Both the position numbers and the translations under genes were made by a program. DNA of 64,000 nt, from NCBI GenBank assembly GCA_049511715.1, contig JBEKXU010000008.1:1-64000 (forward strand). Reading direction: 5' to 3'. This DNA is from JBEKHT01 sp049511715. GTDB lineage: Bacteria > Chloroflexota > Anaerolineae > Anaerolineales > RBG-16-64-43. Below are positions 17,382 to 25,763 of this stretch, one piece after another (positions within the stretch are counted from its first letter, which is position 1; the number at the start of each line of letters is the position of its first letter). The notes below the pieces were generated by a model that ran no database searches, was not told the origin of the DNA, and worked only from the letters and a program-made list of their open reading frames with translations.

Positions 17382-18305
17382 CTAGACCACATCGGCAAAG
17401 GTGTGTTCCATCCTGCGGAAGTAGTAGGCCCCGGTTACGAGGATTAACAAAGCGGCCAGGGCCGAAACCCAAACCATCGGCCCCGGAGGCGGGGTCCTGC
17501 CGCCAAAGAGAGCCCAGCGAAACCCGTCGCAAACGCCTGCCATCGGATTCAGGCCATACAGGGTGTGCCAGGGTTCTTTCAGAAGGGTGCTCGGATACGC
17601 GACGGGGCTAAGGAAAAGCCAAGCATTGATGAGAAAGGGGACCACATAGCGGACATCGCGGTATTCGACATTCAGGGCCGACATCCAAAGGCCAACCCCC
17701 AAGGCCGTGACAAACGCCAGGAGAAGGAAGACGGGCAACCAGACGATAGCCACCGACGGCCCCATGTGGAAATAGAACATCATGGCAATTAGCACGAGAA
17801 AGGCCAACACGAAGTCAACCAGCGGCGAAAGCACGCCCGCAATGGGGACCGCCAGGCGAGGAAAATAGACTTTTTGGATGATGGGCGCATTCCCCACGAG
17901 GGCGTTGGCCGCATTCGACATGGCCGTTGAAAAGTACGTCCAGGGCACCAACGCGGCGTAACTGAAGATAGGATATGGGATGCCTTCCGAAGGCATCTTC
18001 GCCAAGTTGCCAAAGAACAAGCTGAAAACCACCATGGTAAAGAACGGCTGAATGATCGCCCAGGCGGCGCCCAGGATGGTTTGCTTGTACCGGACCTTGA
18101 TGTCCCTCCAAGCCAGGAAATACAGCAACTCGCGGGATTGCCACAGCTCGCGCAAATGCAGGGAAACCCAGCCCCGCGAGGCCGTGATCTCACGAACCGG
18201 CCCTGCAAACTCATCGCTCTCCTCAAATCCAGCGTTCGGAGAGGAAGATTTCACGAGAACGTCTTCGGTTGCGGCGTCTCCCTTGTTCCTTAGCGTGCTG
18301 GACAT
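17382..18305 (-). CDS. wzm: ABC-2 type glycan exporter permease (Wzm)
   Basis: A 307-residue membrane protein with six predicted helices, forming the channel for lipid-linked glycan. Seen motifs: ELWQSRELLYFLAWRDIKVR, YKQTILGAAWAIIQPF, KMPSEGIPYPIFSYAALVPW, QKVYFPRLAVP and NPMAGVCDGFRWALFG, all typical of the polysaccharide-export branch. The frame is open to 18431, but the ATG at 18305 is chosen because GGAAGAGG precedes it. It is clearly related to the second permease at 62503-63390. The ATPase directly behind it is a pseudogene, so it must use the Wzt at 12358-13704 or the one at 61207-62496 if it is active. Confidence 0.92.
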   Translation of the reverse strand: MSSTLRNKGDAATEDVLVKSSSPNAGFEESDEFAGPVREITASRGWVSLHLRELWQSRELLYFLAWRDIKVRYKQTILGAAWAIIQPFFTMVVFSLFFGNLAKMPSEGIPYPIFSYAALVPWTYFSTAMSNAANALVGNAPIIQKVYFPRLAVPIAGVLSPLVDFVLAFLVLIAMMFYFHMGPSVAIVWLPVFLLLAFVTALGVGLWMSALNVEYRDVRYVVPFLINAWLFLSPVAYPSTLLKEPWHTLYGLNPMAGVCDGFRWALFGGRTPPPGPMVWVSALAALLILVTGAYYFRRMEHTFADVV

Positions 18306-18638
18306 ATGTTGCCCTCTTCCTTTGATCTGTGATCCGGACACCCCCGCAGATCCCGATCGGGATTGATCCCGTTGGCCTTTACCAAGGTGAGGCGCACACT
18401 CTCCTCTGGCCCCAGCGGCTCTGGGACCCACAGCCCCTTGCCGCGGGGCGGTTCGACAGGGTTGCGGTTTTCAACTTCCCCTCCCAAGGGTCCCGCTTTC
18501 CTCCCCTCGACCCGGCTGGGAGGAGCCCGTAATGCGTCCCCCTTGCCCGCTGGCCCAATCACGACCCCAACGACGCAAGGGGCAGTGGCCGGCCGAGGCC
18601 AAGGAGGATCCCTGCCGCATCGTCACCCAAGCCAGAGG
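18306..18638. other. 333-base gap upstream of Wzm
   Basis: No intact gene. One minus-strand frame (about 18560 to 18290) reads NPVEPPRGKGLWVPEPLGPE and ESVRLTLVKANGINPDRD, a beta-rich looking text that could be the tail of a lost protein. It runs past the Wzm start and has no proper beginning. The Wzm ribosome site GGAAGAGG is at the left edge. Confidence 0.35.
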
Positions 18639-19358
18639 CTACGACTTAGCGAGGTCCGAATGGGTCGATAACCACCACTCGGCCAGACGGACATCCAGCT
18701 CAGTATGAATATCCCTGCCGGTTACCCATGGGCGGACGATGGGGACCGATCGCCGTCCCATCCACCACCACGGGTTCGGCCCGTCCCGCGCCTGCACGCA
18801 TTCCTTGCGAAAGACCCAGACACCCTGGTCGTAGTAATAGGCCTTCGGGTAGGACTGCCTCTCCGTCGAGGCCTGTCGATTCGGATCTCCGTAGGAAACC
18901 AGCAGCCCCTCCACGATCTCGAGAGCCCGCAAGGGATGGTCATCCGCGGCCTCCCAAACGCTCATTACCGAATCAATGTCCTTCCGGCTTTGAAGGAGTT
19001 CCAAAGCCTGATCGATCAGGGGTCCATCCACCATGACCGTATTGCCAAGCAAGAGAACTACATTCTGGAGATCGATTTCCCTGGCATCCACGTACTCCGT
19101 CGCGTGCTTGATGACCTCCCCATGGTTAACATGATCCCCGCACAATTCCTCCGGCCGCTGGATGATCTGGCAACCCTGCTGCCGTCCGATCTCCATGATC
19201 TCAGGAGAATCGGTCGAGATGTAGATGGCGGAGACGTGCCCGGCCTCCTGGGCAGCGCGAATCGGATAGCCGATCAAAGGCCTCCCTTGAACAGGGAGGA
19301 TGTTCTTATTGCGAATGGACTTGCTTCCAGCCCGCGCTGTGATGATCGCTACATTCAT
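18639..19358 (-). CDS. CMP-sugar synthetase-like cytidylyltransferase (NeuA/KdsB type)
   Basis: A 239-residue protein of the acylneuraminate cytidylyltransferase family, which joins CTP and an acidic sugar to give a CMP-sugar and pyrophosphate. The N-terminal CTP-binding motif ITARAGSKSIRNKNIL (residues 5-20) and the metal site ISTDSPE (about 47-53) are present. In place of the PTSP loop of classical NeuA it has LLLGNTVMVDGP, so its sugar may differ from sialic acid. It ends a coupled set: hydroxyacid dehydrogenase, epimerase, then this gene, with ATGA overlap at 19355-19358. No NeuB-type synthase is in the window. Confidence 0.75.
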   Translation of the reverse strand: MNVAIITARAGSKSIRNKNILPVQGRPLIGYPIRAAQEAGHVSAIYISTDSPEIMEIGRQQGCQIIQRPEELCGDHVNHGEVIKHATEYVDAREIDLQNVVLLLGNTVMVDGPLIDQALELLQSRKDIDSVMSVWEAADDHPLRALEIVEGLLVSYGDPNRQASTERQSYPKAYYYDQGVWVFRKECVQARDGPNPWWWMGRRSVPIVRPWVTGRDIHTELDVRLAEWWLSTHSDLAKS

Positions 19359-20278
19359 TGGATTGGCTTTCGCTCGGCTCCTCCGGCGCTTCCCGCCGGA
19401 GGGTTCTCCATCTCGCCCTGAATTTGTTCCAGAACCTCCATGGCGCCCTGCCCCATGTCAACATACTGCGTGGAGGTCAGCTTCCGTGCCAGCCGAGGAT
19501 GATAGCGGTACGGGGTGACCCGATAGTGGCTGTCCAGGCCTTGGGGGTCCACATACTCTACCTCGATTTCTTTCCCAAGGATTTCCGAAAACATGGTAAA
19601 GAGGTCGCGGGCACGCATCGGATAATGGCCGGTGATCATCAAGCACTGGTTGGCATACTCAGGCGTCAAGATTTCCGCGCTCAGCCGTGCAGCGTCGGCG
19701 ACATGAATGTATTCCCGGGCGTCTTCGGGGGCTCCCAAATAACGGATCTTTCCCCTCTTCACCGCCTCGCGCAACAGGCGGTAGACGCCGTTCGTTTCAT
19801 CCGCCCGAGGGCCATAGAGGGAGCCAAAGCGCAGGATGGTGTAATCCAGTCCAAACTGTCTTTGGTATTCTTCGACATAGGCCTCGCAGGCCTGTTTGCT
19901 CGCCCGGTAGAAGCTGCCCTGCTCGCTGTACACGTATACAGTGCTGGCGAAGACGAACCGTTTTACCTGGGCTAGGCGGGCCGCTTCGAGGGCATTGACG
20001 GTGCCCAGCACATTCACGTTGGCCGTCTCACGAGGCAAGGAGCGCGCCGCGTTCAGGTCGGCCAATGCGGCCAAATGGTAGATGTGCTCCGCCCCTCGAA
20101 ATGTCCGGGTGAGCAAGTCAAAATCCTGCAAATCTCCAAGAACCTCTTCCTGATTCGGCTGCCGATACGGCGATTCCCTGCGGTCAAAGATCACCACCTC
20201 ATGGCCCTGTGTTGAAAGCGCATCGGCCACATGACTGCCTAGGAAACCCGCTCCGCCGGTGACAATCGTGCGAGTCAT
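19355..20278 (-). CDS. NAD-dependent sugar epimerase/dehydratase (extended SDR)
   Basis: A 307-residue extended short-chain dehydrogenase. TGGAGFLGSH (residues 7-16) binds NAD; YRASK (124-128) gives the catalytic Tyr and Lys, and ASTVYVYS (111-118) the catalytic Ser/Thr region. The start is the ATG at 20278, with a near-perfect GGAGGTGA just upstream; the frame opens further up but would overlap the previous gene. It lies 4 bases after the dehydrogenase stop and overlaps the cytidylyltransferase start. It probably works on the same sugar as those two genes. Nucleotide and sugar are not assigned. Confidence 0.82.
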   Translation of the reverse strand: MTRTIVTGGAGFLGSHVADALSTQGHEVVIFDRRESPYRQPNQEEVLGDLQDFDLLTRTFRGAEHIYHLAALADLNAARSLPRETANVNVLGTVNALEAARLAQVKRFVFASTVYVYSEQGSFYRASKQACEAYVEEYQRQFGLDYTILRFGSLYGPRADETNGVYRLLREAVKRGKIRYLGAPEDAREYIHVADAARLSAEILTPEYANQCLMITGHYPMRARDLFTMFSEILGKEIEVEYVDPQGLDSHYRVTPYRYHPRLARKLTSTQYVDMGQGAMEVLEQIQGEMENPPAGSAGGAERKPIQ

Positions 20279-20282
20279 CGTC

Positions 20283-21242
20283 TCACCTCCGGCTGCTTTC
20301 TCCCACGCCCCCAAAAAAGGCCGCCACGCAGCCGGCCGCCTCGGCCTCCATCCTCGCGCGGCATTCCGCCGCATAGGACCCGATGTGAGGAGTCAGAACG
20401 ACATTTGGCAGTTGGGTAAGCGGTCCCTGGTAGGGTTCCTGCTCAAACACATCGAGATAGGCGCCTCCCAAATGCCCTCGCTGCAGTGAGTCCGCCAGGG
20501 CATCTTCGTCAAGCCAGCCTCCGCGAGCCGTGTTGACTACCACGGTGCCCGGCTTCATGCGCGCAAATTGTTCCGCCCCCAATATGGGGCGCAACGCCGC
20601 CCCGCTCAGGTGAAGCGAGATCACGTCGGACTGAGCCAGGATCTCCTCCAAACTCACAAATTGGACTCCGAGCTTCTGAGCCTGGGCCAAGTTAGGATCC
20701 AAGTCCAAGGCCATCAACGAAACCCCGAATGGCCTCAGCAGGCCAGCGAAGGCGCATCCGATGCGGCCCAGCCCGATGATGCCCACGGTCTTCCCTTGCA
20801 AGAGACGCCCCATGGGCTTTTTCCAGTCGCCGCGGCGGACGGCGGCGTCAGATTGGGCAATCCCACGCAGGACGGCCAGCAAGCCTCCCAAGGCAAGTTC
20901 TGCCACGCCCTGAGTTGGTCCGTCGGCGGTGCTGAACACCTGGATGCCTTGTTCCCTCGTGTACGTGAGGTCGATATTCTCCAGACCCACGCCCACGCGT
21001 GAGATGACTCGGATCTTGGGCAGCTGGCCCAGTACGGCGCGGTCGAGCGTCTCCGTCCCGGCGATGACTCCGTCCGCATCCTGCAGGAAGGATACGACTT
21101 CCTCTGGGTTAAGCTTCCGGCCGTATGGATTGAGGCGCCATTCAATTCCCGCCCGCCTCAGGAGATCCAGCGGCTTGGAGTCCCCCCGCGCAAAGGTAGA
21201 GGTGGTGATTCCAACTGTTATGGTCATCCCCGCCTGACTCAT
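20283..21242 (-). CDS. D-2-hydroxyacid dehydrogenase (SerA-like)
   Basis: A 319-residue NAD-dependent dehydrogenase. Rossmann motif GIIGLGRIG (about 154-162), then NTARGGWLDEDAL (catalytic Arg about 240), DVFEQEP (catalytic Glu about 269) and LTPHIGS (catalytic His 286). This is the standard Arg-Glu-His triad of the phosphoglycerate/lactate dehydrogenase family, without the regulatory ACT domain. Beside a cytidylyltransferase and an epimerase it is unlikely to be housekeeping SerA and may oxidise or reduce a small 2-hydroxy acid, or make a precursor for an unusual glycan unit (inference). ATG at 21242; ATG at 21227 is an equal alternative. Confidence 0.82.
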   Translation of the reverse strand: MSQAGMTITVGITTSTFARGDSKPLDLLRRAGIEWRLNPYGRKLNPEEVVSFLQDADGVIAGTETLDRAVLGQLPKIRVISRVGVGLENIDLTYTREQGIQVFSTADGPTQGVAELALGGLLAVLRGIAQSDAAVRRGDWKKPMGRLLQGKTVGIIGLGRIGCAFAGLLRPFGVSLMALDLDPNLAQAQKLGVQFVSLEEILAQSDVISLHLSGAALRPILGAEQFARMKPGTVVVNTARGGWLDEDALADSLQRGHLGGAYLDVFEQEPYQGPLTQLPNVVLTPHIGSYAAECRARMEAEAAGCVAAFFGGVGESSRR

Positions 21243-21263
21243 GCCCGACCGCCAACCGCTGTC

Positions 21264-22238
21264 CTAGTCGGTAGCCATCTGGCTTGCCCAGGAGCGTTCC
21301 GCCAAGTACCAGTCCACCGTTCGAGAAACTCCCTCCGCGAAGGAAGTGTCGGGAGACCAGCCCAGAAGGCTTTTCGCCTTTTCCACCGAGGCCCAGCTGG
21401 CGTGCATGTCGGCCGGATGGGCCTCCTGCTGAATCACTCGAGCCTTCTTACCCAGCCGATCTTCGAGCATCTGGATTAGGGCATTGATCTTCACGCGCTC
21501 GTGGCCTCCCAGGTTGATAATCTCGCAGCCCAGAGGCCGAAGCCCCAGGATCGTCCCTCGGGCTATGTCCTCGACATAGGTGAACCCTCGGTCTTGTTCG
21601 CCATCCCCGTTGAGCCGGACAGGACGCTCCTCGCTGACCCATTGAATAAAGCGAAACATCACCATGTCCGGCCGGCCGGCTGGACCGTACACGGTGAAGT
21701 ATCTCAAGACCGTCACGTCGATCCCGTAGAGGTGATGGTAGGCGTGACAGAGCACCTCGGCGGCTTTTTTGCTCGCAGCGTAGGGTTGAAGCGGCTGGCT
21801 ACTATCTGCTTCCTCAGGGGTTGGCAGCGGAGGATGCGCCCCGTAAACGCTGGAGGTCGAGGCCAGCAAGAACTTGGGGATCGCATTCTGCTTGCAGGCC
21901 TCCAGCAGGTTCAGCGTTCCGGTCACGTTGGTGTCGATGTAGGACCAGGGATCCTCCAGGCTCGCCCGGACCCCAGCTCGGGCGGCCAGGTTCAGGATAC
22001 CGGCGAAGCGCGATTGCCGAACCAAGTCCTCCATACTTTCGTAATCGCATATGTCGCGTGGCTCAAACCGGAACCCAGCCTGCCCCTCGAGAAGGCGCAG
22101 CCGATATCTCTTCATGCGCACGTCATAGGCGGCATTCAGATTATCGACCCCAACCACCGCGTCCCCTTGATCGAGAAGAGCCCGCGCCACCCGCGCCCCA
22201 ATGAAACCCGCCACTCCCGTGACCAAGTACGTGGCCAT
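21264..22238 (-). CDS. UDP-glucuronate 4-epimerase-like enzyme
   Basis: A 324-residue extended SDR. TGVAGFIG (7-14) for NAD, STSSVYGA (about 127-134) and YAASK (153-157) for catalysis, then LRYFTVYGPAGRPDMVMFRF, a stretch typical of the uronate epimerase (GAE/LpsL/CapI) group. It would interconvert UDP-glucuronate and UDP-galacturonate or their N-acetyl forms. Its ATG directly abuts the stop of the UDP-sugar 6-dehydrogenase gene, which would make the uronate, and that pairing supports the assignment. The exact substrate remains open. Confidence 0.78.
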   Translation of the reverse strand: MATYLVTGVAGFIGARVARALLDQGDAVVGVDNLNAAYDVRMKRYRLRLLEGQAGFRFEPRDICDYESMEDLVRQSRFAGILNLAARAGVRASLEDPWSYIDTNVTGTLNLLEACKQNAIPKFLLASTSSVYGAHPPLPTPEEADSSQPLQPYAASKKAAEVLCHAYHHLYGIDVTVLRYFTVYGPAGRPDMVMFRFIQWVSEERPVRLNGDGEQDRGFTYVEDIARGTILGLRPLGCEIINLGGHERVKINALIQMLEDRLGKKARVIQQEAHPADMHASWASVEKAKSLLGWSPDTSFAEGVSRTVDWYLAERSWASQMATD

Positions 22239-23582
22239 CTAGAGGCGCACAACCTTTGAACTGGCCTTGCCGGCTTGACCCAGCGCATTTCGAGTGTCTA
22301 CGATCAAGGCCGACTCGTCCAGGACCTGGCGCCAGTCGTAGGAAGCGTGAGGCGTGATGATCACCACGCAGTCAGCGCGCTTCAAGGCGCCCTTCAAATC
22401 GGGGACGCACTCCAGCCGCCAGGAGTCATGTCGGACCTCGGGAACGTAGGGATCGTGGTACTCCACAATCGCCCCCCGGTTCTTCAGAAGACCAATCACG
22501 TCCAAGGCCGGTGATTCCCGCACATCGCCAACATCGGGCTTATAGGCCACGCCCACCACAAGGATCCGACTGCCATTCAGGGCCTTGGAATTCCCATTCA
22601 GCGCGTCCTGGACCTTTTGAACCGCGTAGCGCGGCATGTTGGTATTAATCTCGCTGGCCAGCTCGATGAAACGGGCGGTGTAGTTGACCGCCCTCAGCTT
22701 CCAAGAAAGGTAGAGGGGATCGATCGGAATGCAGTGGCCTCCCAATCCGGGTCCCGGAGAGAATTTCATGAATCCGAAAGGTTTGGTTGCGGCCGCCTCG
22801 ATCACCTCCCAAACGTCCATCCCGAGGCGATCACACATGATCGCGACCTCGTTGACTAAGCCAATGTTCACCGCCCGGAAGGTGTTCTCGAGCAACTTGG
22901 TCATCTCCGCCGCCTCGACAGAGGAAACCGGAACCAAAGTGTGAATGGCCTGGCCGTAGTAAGCCTTCACCACCTCCAAGCAGGCTGTGGTTACGCCACC
23001 AATGACCTTAGGCGTGTTGGCCGTGGTCCAATCCTTACGGCCCGGATCCACGCGCTCCGGAGAAAACCCCAGGAAGAAGTCTTCCCCCACTTTCATCCCC
23101 TGGCTCTCGAATTTCGGCAGCAGAATCTCGCGGGTGGTCCCAGGATACGTGGTCGACTCAAGAACGACGGCCAAACCGCCGTGGATTGACCGCGCAATTT
23201 CCTCGGTCGCATTCACAATAAAGGAAAGATCGGGGTCCCCCGTCTTGCGCAAAGGAGTCGGAACGCAGATCGATATGGCATCGAGTGACTGGATCACGGA
23301 GAAATCCGTGGTCGCCTCGAGATAACCGGACTTCAGAAGCTCAGCGATTCTGGCCGAGGGGACATCCTCAACATAGGAGCGGCCCTGGCAAACGGATTTG
23401 ACCTTTCCCTCATCAACGTCTATGCCGACCACGTGGTAGCCGGCATGACCCAGAACCTCAAGTAAGGGAAGGCCGACGTAGCCTAGCCCAACGACCCCCA
23501 CCCGCGCCGTGCGCGAATGAAATTTCTCAATCAGACCTTGAGCCACCTTTGGCAGAGGTGTGGCTTCGCCGCTTTTGTTCAC
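22239..23582 (-). CDS. UDP-N-acetylhexosamine 6-dehydrogenase (WbpA/WecC family)
   Basis: A 447-residue enzyme that oxidises C6 of a UDP-HexNAc to the uronic acid in two NAD-dependent steps. VGVVGLGYVGLPL (28-40) binds NAD; GPGLGGHCIPIDPLYL (277-292) holds the catalytic Cys 284; GVAYKPDVGDVRESPA marks the C-terminal domain. The HCIPIDP form is typical of UDP-HexNAc rather than UDP-glucose dehydrogenases. It starts with GTG at 23582; TGAGGAGG gives a strong ribosome site that overlaps the stop of the upstream gene. It feeds the adjacent epimerase. Confidence 0.88.
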   Translation of the reverse strand: MNKSGEATPLPKVAQGLIEKFHSRTARVGVVGLGYVGLPLLEVLGHAGYHVVGIDVDEGKVKSVCQGRSYVEDVPSARIAELLKSGYLEATTDFSVIQSLDAISICVPTPLRKTGDPDLSFIVNATEEIARSIHGGLAVVLESTTYPGTTREILLPKFESQGMKVGEDFFLGFSPERVDPGRKDWTTANTPKVIGGVTTACLEVVKAYYGQAIHTLVPVSSVEAAEMTKLLENTFRAVNIGLVNEVAIMCDRLGMDVWEVIEAAATKPFGFMKFSPGPGLGGHCIPIDPLYLSWKLRAVNYTARFIELASEINTNMPRYAVQKVQDALNGNSKALNGSRILVVGVAYKPDVGDVRESPALDVIGLLKNRGAIVEYHDPYVPEVRHDSWRLECVPDLKGALKRADCVVIITPHASYDWRQVLDESALIVDTRNALGQAGKASSKVVRL

Positions 23583-23594
23583 CCCTTGCCCTCC

Positions 23595-24176
23595 TCAACT
23601 CGCGGTCTTGGCGGTGCGCAGGGTAAGGACCGCAATCAGACCAACCACCAAACCCAAGATTCCCGAGGTCAGCATCTTCAGTCCCAGCTGCGAAGATACT
23701 CGGGTTGCCTGAGTAGGCTGGCTTATCATCCTGGGCCCCGCAGCAGGATTGCCTCCAGGACCGATCCCCAACTGAGTCAGCACTCCGACCAACGCCTCGC
23801 CCCAGGAGGCCGCCGCCTTCATGGCCTGCTTTCCATCCTCCCGCACAACCCAGAGGCGGATCAGACCCCCGCCGGGAGCATCCGCGGTTGTTTGCCCCTG
23901 CCATTCCGCGGAACTCATTGAGAGCCCGCTCATCTGGGCGGCCGCCTGTCGAACCCGGTCACTGGTCGCCAGGGCCAAGGCGCCATCCGTTGAGCCCCCG
24001 GAGCCCACGGAAATGATCGCCTCGGCCTGATACTTGGCGGGCTGCAGGCCCACGATCACTCCGGTCACCGCTGCGGCCAGCAGGCCAACCAGCAGCACCA
24101 GCCAGCCACGAAAGACAAGCATGTGGGCCGCCTCTCCTATGCCAGCCTTCCAATCCGAGGGGTAATCGTTTCTCAT
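23595..24176 (-). CDS. Wzz-like chain-length/tyrosine-autokinase adaptor protein
   Basis: A 193-residue inner-membrane protein with one helix near the N-terminus (LVFRGWLVLLVGLLAAAVTG), a periplasmic stretch, and a second helix near the C-terminus (LTSGILGLVVGLIAVLTL). The first helix is followed by LQPAKYQAEAIISV, the pattern of chain-length determinants (YxAxxxIxV). It is short for Wzz and has no kinase domain. It probably affects polymer length or export. ATG at 24176 is chosen; a TTG-start extension to 24248 looks unlikely and ATG at 24122 is possible. Next to two initiating transferases, which fits a Wzy-type pathway whose flippase and polymerase are not in view. Confidence 0.65.
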   Translation of the reverse strand: MRNDYPSDWKAGIGEAAHMLVFRGWLVLLVGLLAAAVTGVIVGLQPAKYQAEAIISVGSGGSTDGALALATSDRVRQAAAQMSGLSMSSAEWQGQTTADAPGGGLIRLWVVREDGKQAMKAAASWGEALVGVLTQLGIGPGGNPAAGPRMISQPTQATRVSSQLGLKMLTSGILGLVVGLIAVLTLRTAKTAS

Positions 24177-24272
24177 GCAAGTTCCGGCTACTGCACGATG
24201 GGGAAATGGAGGCGCGAAGATTAAACCATGGGAGGCGAAGGCTGTCAACGAAGCCCAATTGGAGGAAGACTA

Positions 24273-25763
24273 TCAGGTTCCTTGGAAACGCATCACCGTC
24301 CCGAGGGTCCGGATCAAGATCCTCACGTCAAGCCAAAAGGATCGGTGGCGGATGTAGTAAAGGTCATACTCAAGCTTGGTGAGGGCATCCTCCACAGACC
24401 AGCCATATCGGTAATTGACCTGGGCCCAACCGGTAAGGCCAGGGCGAGCCACAAGGCGAGCCCGATAGAATGGGACTTCCTTTTCAAGCCTCGCCACTAG
24501 CTCAGGGCGCTCGCTTCGAGGGCCCACCAGGCTCATTTCGCCGCGGAGCACGTTCCAGAATTGCGGAATCTCATCGACGCGGGTCTTGCGCAAGAGCTTC
24601 CCCAGGCGCGTGACGCGGGGATCGCCTGGGGCGGCCCAGCGTGCCTGTCCATCCGCTTCGGCGTTGGCCACCATCGTGCGAAATTTGACCATCCGAAACG
24701 GCCGGCCGGCTCTTCCCTCGCGGTCTTGGCGCAGCAGGACGGGGCCCGGGGAATCTAGACGAATGATCAGGGCCAGGAACGGCAACAGAATGGCAAAGAC
24801 CAGAGACCCCACTGCGCCGCCAACCATATCGAGCAAGCGCTTCACGGGGGTATAGAGGTCATTCATCCGGGCGCTGTCAACAAAGGAGGTCATGATCCAA
24901 TCCGCATCCAGATATCCAACAGGCACTCGGCTCAGGAGTTCCTCATACAGGGTCTGCATGCGAACGATCTCAATCCCCTTTTCCTGGCAATCGAGCAGAG
25001 CCTGGAACAGGTCTGCTCCGATCTCCCCCGTGATGGCCAGAATCAGGACAGCAATTTCCTGCTCCTCCACGAGCTCTCTGAGCTTGGCCGATCCCCCCAC
25101 GACTTCTTTGCCCCCCACCATCAGGCCTTTCTTGCCCGGATCGTCGTCGATCAGTCCCAGAACGCGCAAATGACCGGGTACCTCTTCGGAAAGAACCCTG
25201 ACGATCGAATTCCCGGCTCTTCCCGCGCCAATGACCAGGGTGGGCTGCATCAGCGAGGGGAGGGCCATCAGCCCGATATAGAGCATACGCCAGCCGATCT
25301 CCAGTCCCGCCAGCCCGATGAGGAAAAAGAGAACCACCAAGCGCGGCAGTTCTCCCGGAGGGAGTGAGAAATAGATCGCGAAATAGAACACGAGGGAGAC
25401 GCCCGCGGCAACGAGCAGTCCGCTCAGAGTGCGCGACTTCGAGTTTACTGTGCGAGCATCATAAAGATTGGCAATCAGCAGGAACCACAAGGGGACCAGC
25501 CAAAAGAGCCGCACAACATCTCTTTGGCGCAGAAACCCGATCGGGCGAGCCAATCCCTGGCCGATCACGACCCAAAGCCCCAGGGCCAAAACAGCCGCCA
25601 AGAAAACCGTGCTGAGATCACCCACCAAGAGCATCGCTCGGCGTTCCGCCCGGCTGAGCCCAGCTCGAGAGCGCGGTCGGCCCAGGGCCGCCCGCTCCGC
25701 GCTCCTCTGGGCGGGACCGATGTCGAGGCTGCCTTCAACGTCACCAACCGATCGCGATTTCAT
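24273..25763 (-). CDS. undecaprenyl-phosphate sugar phosphotransferase (WbaP/WcaJ type)
   Basis: A 496-residue membrane enzyme that transfers a hexose-1-phosphate from a nucleotide sugar to undecaprenyl phosphate, starting glycan assembly. Four or five N-terminal helices (about 43-165), a Rossmann-like middle domain (VIGAGRAGNS, 178-187; LGLIDDDPGKKG, 202-213), then the catalytic part: DMVGGAVGSLVF, KFRTM (360-364), DEIPQFWNVL (397-406, catalytic Asp-Glu), SLVGPRSERP (411-420) and RPGLTGWAQV (440-449). All key residues are intact. Its ATG overlaps the stop of the next-upstream epimerase gene as ATGA. The sugar is not certain. Confidence 0.92.
   Translation of the reverse strand: MKSRSVGDVEGSLDIGPAQRSAERAALGRPRSRAGLSRAERRAMLLVGDLSTVFLAAVLALGLWVVIGQGLARPIGFLRQRDVVRLFWLVPLWFLLIANLYDARTVNSKSRTLSGLLVAAGVSLVFYFAIYFSLPPGELPRLVVLFFLIGLAGLEIGWRMLYIGLMALPSLMQPTLVIGAGRAGNSIVRVLSEEVPGHLRVLGLIDDDPGKKGLMVGGKEVVGGSAKLRELVEEQEIAVLILAITGEIGADLFQALLDCQEKGIEIVRMQTLYEELLSRVPVGYLDADWIMTSFVDSARMNDLYTPVKRLLDMVGGAVGSLVFAILLPFLALIIRLDSPGPVLLRQDREGRAGRPFRMVKFRTMVANAEADGQARWAAPGDPRVTRLGKLLRKTRVDEIPQFWNVLRGEMSLVGPRSERPELVARLEKEVPFYRARLVARPGLTGWAQVNYRYGWSVEDALTKLEYDLYYIRHRSFWLDVRILIRTLGTVMRFQGT

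Noticed and set aside
20283..21242. Calling the hydroxyacid dehydrogenase serA
   Set aside because: It lacks the C-terminal ACT domain and sits in a glycan operon next to a cytidylyltransferase, so a housekeeping role in serine synthesis is unlikely.
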